In this document: positions 57,818-64,000 of the stretch, piece after piece
Layout: every line of letters begins with the position of its first letter
Numbering within the stretch: position 1 is the first letter of the stretch
Origin: an uncultured Parvularculaceae bacterium
GTDB lineage: Bacteria; Pseudomonadota; Alphaproteobacteria; Caulobacterales; Parvularculaceae
Assembly (NCBI GenBank): GCA_947259375.1
Contig: CAMYLZ010000025.1
Coordinates: forward strand, 124,001-188,000
DNA: 64,000 nucleotides
Direction of reading: 5' to 3'
Made by a program: the position numbers and the translations under genes
The notes under the pieces: model-generated
Told to the model about the DNA's origin: nothing
Seen by the model: only the letters and a program-made list of their open reading frames with translations
The model's database searches: none

Positions 57818-59164
57818 ATGCGCCTTAGCCGATATTATTTGCCTTTGCTGAAAGAAACGCCCGCCGATGCGCAGATCGCGTCGCATCGCCTGATGCTCAG
57901 GGCCGGCATGATCCGTCAGGAGGGTGCGGGCATTTACGCCTGGCTGCCGCTCGGCTTTCGAGTGCTTAAAAAAATCGAACAGATCGTCCGTGAAGAACAG
58001 AACCGGGCCGGCGCCGTTGAAATGCTGATGCCGACGATCCAGTCGGCGGAGCTATGGCGCGAAAGCGGGCGCTATGACGCTTACGGCAAGGAAATGCTAC
58101 GCATTCGCGACCGCGCCGATCGCGAAATGCTGTTCGGTCCGACCAATGAAGAGATGATCACCGAGATCTTCCGCGCCGGCATTCGTTCCTACAAGGACTT
58201 GCCAAAGCTGCTCTATCATATCCAGTGGAAGTTTCGCGATGAAATCCGTCCGCGTTTCGGCGTGATGCGCGGCCGCGAATTCCTGATGAAGGATACGTAT
58301 TCCTTCGATATTGACGAAGCGTCGGCGCGTCAAAGCTACAACAAGATGTTCGTGGCCTATTTGCGCACCTTCGCCCGGCTGGGACTGAAATCGATCCCCA
58401 TGCGCGCCGATACCGGGCCGATCGGCGGCGATCTCAGCCATGAGTTTATCGTCCTCGCCGAAACGGGCGAGAGCGCGGTGTTTTGCGACCGGCGGCTGGT
58501 GGATCTTGAAACGCCGGCGAAAGACATCGATTTTGACGGCGATTTGCAGCCGGTGATCGATCAGTTCACGTCGCATTACGCGGCGACCGACGAAATGCAT
58601 GACGCAGCCGGGTTCGAAGAAAATGTCGACGAACAAAACCGCGTCTCGGCGCGCGGCATAGAGGTCGGGCACATTTTCTTCTTTGGTGATAAATATTCAA
58701 CGCCGATGAAGGCGGTGGTCGCCGGGCCGGATGGCGGTGAAATTCCCGTGCAGATGGGCTCTTACGGCGTTGGCGTGTCGCGCCTTATGGGCGCCATCAT
58801 TGAGGCCTATCACGATGATGACGGGTGCAAATGGCCGGTTCCTGTCGCACCCTATCATGTGGGCCTGGTCAATCTGCGCGCCGGTGACGAAGCTTGCGAC
58901 GCGGCGTGCGAGAAAATCTATGCGGCGCTCGAAGCAAAAGGCGTCGAAGTGCTATACGATGATACGGGCGCGCGCCCGGGGGAGAAATTCGCCCGCATGG
59001 ATTTGATCGGCCTGCCTTATCAGATCGTCATTGGCCCGCGCGGCCTTGAAAAAGGCGAGGCGGAAGTAAAATCACGCGTCGACGGCGTTCGCGAAACGGC
59101 GCCGGTGGGCGAAGTTTCGGCGCGGGTTGCGAACGCGGTTCTTGAAGCGTTGCAATATGCGTAA
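57818..59164 (+). CDS. proS: Prolyl-tRNA synthetase (short bacterial type)
   Basis: Charges tRNA-Pro. 448 aa, without the editing insertion of E. coli ProS, as in alphaproteobacteria. Class II motifs: [41 protein letters not shown] (motif 2, about 138-158) and the C-terminal anticodon-binding domain with [21 protein letters not shown] choose ATG 57818 ([19 protein letters not shown]), the conserved start; ATG 57791 adds nine residues. The long upstream frame is not coding. Confidence 0.95.
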   Translation: MRLSRYYLPLLKETPADAQIASHRLMLRAGMIRQEGAGIYAWLPLGFRVLKKIEQIVREEQNRAGAVEMLMPTIQSAELWRESGRYDAYGKEMLRIRDRADREMLFGPTNEEMITEIFRAGIRSYKDLPKLLYHIQWKFRDEIRPRFGVMRGREFLMKDTYSFDIDEASARQSYNKMFVAYLRTFARLGLKSIPMRADTGPIGGDLSHEFIVLAETGESAVFCDRRLVDLETPAKDIDFDGDLQPVIDQFTSHYAATDEMHDAAGFEENVDEQNRVSARGIEVGHIFFFGDKYSTPMKAVVAGPDGGEIPVQMGSYGVGVSRLMGAIIEAYHDDDGCKWPVPVAPYHVGLVNLRAGDEACDAACEKIYAALEAKGVEVLYDDTGARPGEKFARMDLIGLPYQIVIGPRGLEKGEAEVKSRVDGVRETAPVGEVSARVANAVLEALQYA

Positions 59165-59185
59165 GGCGCGCCGGGATAAGGTTTG

Positions 59186-60478
59186 ATGGCGATCGACACT
59201 CTTTCCAGACCGGCCCGGACGCGCCCGTTCTCTTTCTTTGAATGGATGGTTGCGCGGCGTTATCTCGCGGCGACGCGGTCGGGAAAGGGCGTGTCGCTGA
59301 TCTCGATGATCGCCTTTGGCGGCATCATGCTGGCGGTGGCGGCGCTCATTTCGGTCATGTCGATCATGCAGGGCTTTCGCCTGACGCTTCTCGATCAATT
59401 GCTCGGCGTTAATGGTCACGCGCATATTCAGGGCGACGCGCCTTTGAGCGATTATGACGCGGTTGCGATGGCGTTGGCCCGGGTTGAAGGCGTCCGTGAT
59501 GCGACGCCGCTGATTGAGCTGCCCGTTTTCGCCAGCGCCAATGGCGAGACCGGCATGGTCGTGCGCGGCGTGCGCCGGGACGATCTTTTAAAGAATGAAT
59601 TCGTCACCGGCGCCGAACATGTGGTCGATGGCTCATTTGAGGGCTTCGGCCTTGGCGCGCGCGGCGGTAATGAGATTGCGCTCGGCAGCCGCATCGCCAG
59701 CCAGCTCGGGGTGCGCGCCGGCGATCCGGTGCGGCTATTGACCGGGCAAGGCGCGGAAACCGCCTTTGGCCGTACGCCGCGCAGCAAGATCTATACGGTC
59801 GGTGCGATCTTTCATGTCGGCAATGCGGAATATGATGCGATTTACGGCTTCATGCCGCTTGAACAGGCGCAATTGTTTTTCGGCTTTGGCGACGCCGTTC
59901 AAAAGGTTGAGGTGTTTGTCGACAAGCCCGAACAGATCAAGGCCTATCGCGCGGCGCTTGCGGGCGCGGCCGCAGGCACGCATGTGATCGACTGGCAGCA
60001 GCGCTTTCAGAGCTATTTCAATGCGCTGCAGATAGAGCGGTTCGCCATGCGGCTCGTGCTCTTCCTGATCATTATTGTTGCCACGCTGAACATCGTGACC
60101 GGGCTGATCATGCTGGTCAAGGACAAGACCGGCGATATTGCGGTGCTGCGCACCATGGGCGCGACGCAAGGCTCTATCCTGCGGATATTCGTCCTTTCCG
60201 GCGCGATGATCGGGGTTCTCGGGACGCTTGCCGGGATCGTGCTGGGATCGTTGTTTGTTCTCAATATCGACGCCATCGAAAACGGCCTGTCGGCGCTGTT
60301 TCGCACCGATCTGTTTCCGGCGGAGGTCTATTATCTCGACGGCGTGCCGGCGAAACTCGAACTCGCCGAGGTGCTGGTGATTGCCGGGTTCTCGTTGTTC
60401 ATGTCTTTCATCACGACGCTTTATCCGGCCCGCCGCGCGGCGCGCCTCGATCCTGTAGAGGCGCTTCGTTATGAGTGA
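59186..60478 (+). CDS. lolC: Lipoprotein-releasing ABC transporter permease LolC/LolE
   Basis: Inner-membrane subunit that extracts lipoproteins for transport to the outer membrane. 430 aa with the MacB topology: first membrane helix about 38-60, a large periplasmic domain, then three C-terminal helices near 285-420, ending PARRAARLDPVEALRYE. Alphaproteobacteria usually have one permease (LolF-like) instead of LolC plus LolE. The stop overlaps lolD by 8 nt. Confidence 0.93.
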   Translation: MAIDTLSRPARTRPFSFFEWMVARRYLAATRSGKGVSLISMIAFGGIMLAVAALISVMSIMQGFRLTLLDQLLGVNGHAHIQGDAPLSDYDAVAMALARVEGVRDATPLIELPVFASANGETGMVVRGVRRDDLLKNEFVTGAEHVVDGSFEGFGLGARGGNEIALGSRIASQLGVRAGDPVRLLTGQGAETAFGRTPRSKIYTVGAIFHVGNAEYDAIYGFMPLEQAQLFFGFGDAVQKVEVFVDKPEQIKAYRAALAGAAAGTHVIDWQQRFQSYFNALQIERFAMRLVLFLIIIVATLNIVTGLIMLVKDKTGDIAVLRTMGATQGSILRIFVLSGAMIGVLGTLAGIVLGSLFVLNIDAIENGLSALFRTDLFPAEVYYLDGVPAKLELAEVLVIAGFSLFMSFITTLYPARRAARLDPVEALRYE

Positions 60479-61145
60479 GCCCGTCTTGCGCCTGTTGAAC
60501 GTCTCCCGGCGATATGGCGCGCTTGTCGTCGTCGAGGACGTGAACCTCTCCCTCAAGGGGGGCGAGACCATTGCACTATTGGGGCCGTCCGGCTCGGGCA
60601 AATCTTCGCTGTTGCATATTGCCGGTCTGCTGGAAGCGGCGACCTCGGGAGAGGTTGAAATTCTCGGCCGCAAGACATCTGCGCTTAACGACGGCGAGCG
60701 CACCCGCATCCGGCGCGACACGCTTGGTTTTGTCTATCAGTTCCACCATCTGCTTCCGGAATTCACTGCGCTCGGCAATGCCGTGCTGCCGCAGTTGATC
60801 GCCGGCGTTAAAAAACCGGCGGCCGAGGCGCAGGCGACGCGCATGCTCACGGCCATGGGGCTTGGCGAACGCTTGCATCATCAGCCGGGCCAGCTATCGG
60901 GCGGCGAGCAGCAACGCACCGCCATTGCGCGGGCGCTCGCCAATAATCCAAAAATCCTGCTTGCGGACGAGCCGACCGGCAATCTCGATCCGAAAACGTC
61001 GGATGTCGTTTTCGACGCGCTGCTCGAACTGGTGCGGGGCGAAGGACTTTCTGCGTTGATCGCCACCCATGACCAGCGGCTCGCCAAGCGCATGGATCGC
61101 GTTCTGGTCATCAAGGATCAGCGCCTGGTTGAGACCACGGCCTGA
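60471..61145 (+). CDS. lolD: Lipoprotein-releasing ABC transporter ATPase LolD
   Basis: Cytoplasmic ATPase partner of LolC/E. 224 aa, Walker A GPSGSGKS at 38-45, Q loop YQFHHLLPEF, signature LSGGEQQR and Walker B ILLADEPTGNLD. Overlap with the permease gene indicates translational coupling. dnaE, which commonly follows in relatives, is not here. Confidence 0.97.
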   Translation: MSEPVLRLLNVSRRYGALVVVEDVNLSLKGGETIALLGPSGSGKSSLLHIAGLLEAATSGEVEILGRKTSALNDGERTRIRRDTLGFVYQFHHLLPEFTALGNAVLPQLIAGVKKPAAEAQATRMLTAMGLGERLHHQPGQLSGGEQQRTAIARALANNPKILLADEPTGNLDPKTSDVVFDALLELVRGEGLSALIATHDQRLAKRMDRVLVIKDQRLVETTA

Positions 61146-61522
61146 CCGGCTTGTTCTTCAAACGCGCGCCAGCTTTACAACGCGCCGGTCGCGCGTTCCC
61201 TATTCACGATGTCAAACAACCTGCCGCAGCGCGATGCGCGATGCAAAGCCTTGCGGCGCGACATTGAAGAGGGCCTTGTGAGGGGTTCGCACCCGGCGAT
61301 TGATCCGCCTGCCGACGCCTTGGGGGTGAGGCCGCCTTTCAACGTGACACGCATGATAAGGCCGGCCGTGAAGGGGGTGGATAACTATCCACCAAAAGCG
61401 GGTTTGATGCTGATTTTCATCAGATATGAGGTATTTTTGAAGAGGGTATGCGCGCTATGCGTGCAGGTGTTTTCGGGGCGTTTTGTCGTCCCGGACACTC
61501 TCTTTCCCTGCGCGCGGCCGGT
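61146..61522. other. Non-coding gap between lolD and ychF
   Basis: About 377 nt between convergent genes. An open frame from 61209 has no recognisable content or good ribosome-binding site. No T-tract terminator is seen. It holds the palindrome at 61376-61393. Confidence 0.5.
61376..61393. promoter_or_regulatory. Palindrome GGTGGATA-AC-TATCCACC
   Basis: Perfect 8-bp inverted repeat with a 2-bp centre. On the minus strand it reads TTATCCACC, one mismatch from the DnaA box TTATCCACA. The half-site also forms the dyad at 29852-29881. Binding by DnaA or another regulator is unproven. Confidence 0.4.
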
Positions 61523-62620
61523 TTATGTATTGAACCGGAAATGCATCACATCGCCGTCATGGACGATATAATCCTTGCCTTCAAGGCGCATCTTGCCGGC
61601 TTCTTTCGCCGGTTGTTCGCCGCCAAGAGTGATATAGTCATCATAGGCGATGGTTTCCGCACGGATGAAACCTTTTTCGAAATCCGTATGGATGACGCCG
61701 GCGGCCTGCGGCGCGGTCGCGCCCCGGCGCACGGTCCAGGCGCGCGCTTCCTTGGGGCCGGCGGTGAAATAGGTGTGCAAATCAAGCAGATCATAGCCGG
61801 TGCGGATAAGCCGATTGAGGCCAGGTTCGTCTAGGCCCAGCGTTTCAAGATATTCAGCCTGTTCCTCGTCTGAAAGCTGCGCAAGCTCGGATTCGATCTT
61901 GGCGGAAATGACGACGGCGGCGGCGTTTTCTTCCTTTGCGCGGACTTCGACATTGCGCGAAAATTCATTGCCGTCCGCTGCAGCGTCTTCATCGACATTG
62001 GCGACAAACAGCACCGGCTTTGACGTCAAAAGCTGCAGACCGGCCCAGGCTTTTTTATCGTCATCGTCGATGACGGCGTTGCGGGCCGGGCGGCCTTCGC
62101 GCAATTCGTCGAGCGCCTTGTCAATCAGCACCAGCGCAGCCTTGGCTTCCTTGTCCTGGCCCTTGGCTTTTTTCTCCATATTGACGCGGCGCTTTTCGAG
62201 GCTTTCAAGGTCGGCGAGCATCAGCTCGGTTTCGACGATTTCAAAATCCGTGATCGGATCGATCTTGCCGGCGACATGGGTGATGTCGTCGTCTTCAAAG
62301 CAGCGCAACACGTAAGCGACCGCATCGACCTCGCGGATATTGGCGAGGAACTGGTTGCCGAGCCCTTCGCCTTTCGATGCGCCTTTAACGAGGCCGGCGA
62401 TATCAACGAACTGCATGCGCGCGGGAAGGATTTCCTTCGAACCGGCGATTTCGGCGAGTTTTTTAAGGCGCGCTTCCGGCACCGCGACATCGCCGACATT
62501 CGGCTCGATGGTGCAAAAAGGATAATTCGCGGCCTGCGCCGCGGCCGTCTTTGTCAGGGCGTTGAAAAGGGTCGACTTGCCGACATTGGGCAGTCCGACG
62601 ATGCCGCATTTAAATCCCAT
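61523..62620 (-). CDS. ychF: Redox-regulated Obg-family ATPase YchF
   Basis: Conserved P-loop protein of the Obg family that prefers ATP and associates with ribosomes. 365 aa: Walker A GLPNVGKS at 9-16, [22 protein letters not shown] (G3 region), the non-canonical G4 (NVDED) that explains ATP preference, coiled-coil about 130-165, and the C-terminal TGS domain ending [17 protein letters not shown]. pth is 14 nt upstream. Confidence 0.97.
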   Translation of the reverse strand: MGFKCGIVGLPNVGKSTLFNALTKTAAAQAANYPFCTIEPNVGDVAVPEARLKKLAEIAGSKEILPARMQFVDIAGLVKGASKGEGLGNQFLANIREVDAVAYVLRCFEDDDITHVAGKIDPITDFEIVETELMLADLESLEKRRVNMEKKAKGQDKEAKAALVLIDKALDELREGRPARNAVIDDDDKKAWAGLQLLTSKPVLFVANVDEDAAADGNEFSRNVEVRAKEENAAAVVISAKIESELAQLSDEEQAEYLETLGLDEPGLNRLIRTGYDLLDLHTYFTAGPKEARAWTVRRGATAPQAAGVIHTDFEKGFIRAETIAYDDYITLGGEQPAKEAGKMRLEGKDYIVHDGDVMHFRFNT

Positions 62621-62634
62621 TATTCGAAGTCTTT

Positions 62635-63387
62635 CTATTTCTTGCCGCGCAGGAGGTGCTGGAACGCCTCCGCGAATGGGTTTTTGTCCTGTTTGGCCGG
62701 AGCGGTGTCTCTGGCGTCTTTTATCGCGTCTTCCGCCGCGTTTCCGGCGGGCGCCGTTTTTGCCCGTCCCGCTGTTGCTTTGGCCGCAGGTTCTTTTGCC
62801 GGCCGGGCCGGCGCCAGCTTGTGCGCGACCGCCGTCTGGAAGCGGTTATTGTCGTTTTCGTTCAGCAGCGGCGCCGCATCGGCGATGGCGCCCAGCATCG
62901 CCTCGAGCCAGTCGCGGTCGGCCTTTGCGAAGTCGCCGAGCACATGGCCGGTGACCCGCGCCTTGTCGCCGGGATGGCCGATGCCGATCCTGACGCGGCG
63001 GAAATTATTGCCGATATGCGCGTCGATCGAACGTATGCCGTTATGGCCGGCCGCGCCGCCGCCGGTCTTCATCCGCAGCTTGCCCGGCGCAAGGTCGAGC
63101 TCGTCATAGAAAACCACGACATCCGCCGGCGTAAGCTTGTAGAACCGCATCGCTTCGCCAACGGCGCGGCCGGATTCGTTCATGAAGGTCTGGGGCTTGA
63201 GGATCAGCGCCTTTTCCCGGCCGTTGCGGCCGGCAAGGAAGCCCTCTTGCAGGGCGCCCTGAAACTTGCCGCGCGCCGGTCCAAAGCCGTGGGCTTCGGC
63301 GACCGCCTCGACCGCCATGAAGCCCACATTGTGCCGGTGGTTTGCGTATTTCTCGCCGGGATTGCCGAGACCGACAAGCAGCAGCAT
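62635..63387 (-). CDS. pth: Peptidyl-tRNA hydrolase
   Basis: Recycles tRNA from aborted translation. 250 aa; catalytic His19 in RHNVGF, with FMNESG, YDELDL and GHNGIRS motifs that form the active site. After about residue 185 there is an Ala/Lys/Pro-rich tail of some 60 residues not found in E. coli Pth but frequent in the class. It lies between rplY and ychF, the usual order. Confidence 0.95.
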   Translation of the reverse strand: MLLLVGLGNPGEKYANHRHNVGFMAVEAVAEAHGFGPARGKFQGALQEGFLAGRNGREKALILKPQTFMNESGRAVGEAMRFYKLTPADVVVFYDELDLAPGKLRMKTGGGAAGHNGIRSIDAHIGNNFRRVRIGIGHPGDKARVTGHVLGDFAKADRDWLEAMLGAIADAAPLLNENDNNRFQTAVAHKLAPARPAKEPAAKATAGRAKTAPAGNAAEDAIKDARDTAPAKQDKNPFAEAFQHLLRGKK

Positions 63388-63432
63388 GGAGCGCTCCAGG
63401 GCGTCGGGGGCGTGAGGCGGAGGAGGAGGGGC

Positions 63433-64000
63433 TTACTCGTCCCCGTTTTCCTCGTCCTTTTCGCCGGCTTCAGTTTCTTCGCCTTCGTCGCTCTCGCCTT
63501 CGTCAGCCGAGCGAAGCGCGGACGGCGCCGCGATGGTGGCGATGGTGAAGTCGCGATCGGTGATGACGAGTTTCACGCCGGCCGGCAGCTTGACCGCGGA
63601 TGCGTGAATGCCGTCGCCCACTTCAAGGCCGGTAACGTCGAGTTCGAAAACTTCCGGAATGGCGGTCGCCGGCGCGTAAACTTCAACCGCATGACGCACA
63701 ATGTTCAACACGCCGCCTTTCTTGAGGCCCGGCGAGCTTTCTTCATTGATGAAGCGCACCGGCACGGCGACGTCGATCTGCGTTTTTTCGTTAACGCGCA
63801 TCAGGTCGACATGAACCGGCATGCCTTTGACCGGGTGAACCTGAACGTCACGGGCGATGACCGGCTGCTGGCCGTCTTCGCCGGGAACGTCGATTTTCGC
63901 CAATTGCGCGCGCAGGCGGCCGTTTTTAAATGCTTTGAGCACTTCATTGCTCTTCAGCTTGATCGCCACTGGCTCAGCATCGCCGCCATAAAGGACGCCT
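63433..64000 (-). CDS. rplY: 50S ribosomal protein L25/general stress protein Ctc (5' end outside window)
   Basis: Binds 5S rRNA. The frame stays open to the window edge; upstream codons read GVLYGGDAEPVAIKL, which matches the internal L25 sequence, so the ATG at 63969 is not the true start. The two-domain CTC form is clear: N-terminal L25 domain and C-terminal TL5-like domain (LDVTGLEVGDGIHASAV), ending in a long acidic tail rich in Glu and Asp. About 25-35 N-terminal residues are missing. Confidence 0.93.
   Translation of the reverse strand, partial: GVLYGGDAEPVAIKLKSNEVLKAFKNGRLRAQLAKIDVPGEDGQQPVIARDVQVHPVKGMPVHVDLMRVNEKTQIDVAVPVRFINEESSPGLKKGGVLNIVRHAVEVYAPATAIPEVFELDVTGLEVGDGIHASAVKLPAGVKLVITDRDFTIATIAAPSALRSADEGESDEGEETEAGEKDEENGDE

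Noticed and set aside
61209-61571. 120-codon frame after lolD
   Set aside because: No ribosome-binding site, no family, overlaps the ychF 3' end, and composition looks non-coding.

Overview
The window is a 64 kb piece of a GC-rich alphaproteobacterial chromosome. Class-level evidence: an hda-ppk-ppx order, a pyruvate dehydrogenase E1-beta carrying its own lipoyl domain, a short (about 448 aa) prolyl-tRNA synthetase, an rplY-pth-ychF block, a degQ-rarA-crcB-rluC-ATP12 string, and an r-protein alpha operon without rpsD. A marine Hyphomonadales/Parvularculales/Caulobacterales-like lineage is my inference only. Almost everything is core genome: no insertion sequence, integrase, prophage gene, CRISPR array or rRNA was found, and only one tRNA (Leu, GAG).

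Layout. 1-6011 (+): 5'-truncated DUF2066 protein, Hda, polyphosphate kinase and exopolyphosphatase. 6008-10594 (-): DUF1330 protein, SDR oxidoreductase, CTP synthase, SecG and a 2OG-Fe(II) oxygenase. 10811-14475 (+): pyruvate dehydrogenase E1-beta and E2, separated by a secreted lumazine-binding-like protein and a GFA-family protein; E1-alpha and E3 are absent. 15145-28593 (+): L11-L1, then a three-gene block that looks like periplasmic copper handling, then L10-L7/L12-RpoB-RpoC. 28653-29834 (-): a lone glycosyltransferase. 30267-48705 (+): the complete str, S10, spc and alpha operons as one run from rpsL to rplQ. 48800-54447 (+): DegQ/HtrA protease, RarA, a fatty acid hydroxylase, CrcB, RluC and ATP12 in an overlapping operon. 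54450-57066 (-): EF-hand protein, extended SDR and LipB. 57227-57311: tRNA-Leu. 57568-61145 (+): small membrane protein, ProS, LolC/E and LolD. 61523-64000 (-): YchF, Pth and the 3' part of L25/Ctc.

How it works together. The central 33 kb builds the ribosome, RNA polymerase, elongation factors and the Sec channel, with regulatory RNA at the joints: an L10 leader with an attenuator, terminators after rplA, rplL, rpoC and rplQ, and structured leaders before rplK, rpoB and rplO. The points most worth a second look are the copper-type block splitting L11-L1 from L10-L12, the glycosyltransferase between rpoC and rpsL, the missing secE-nusG and pdhA, a perfect TTAA-N7-TTAA (CtrA-type) site before rpoB, and several operator-like palindromes. 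I did not find a convincing new defence or biosynthetic system; the copper-type block is the best candidate for something functionally unexplored.
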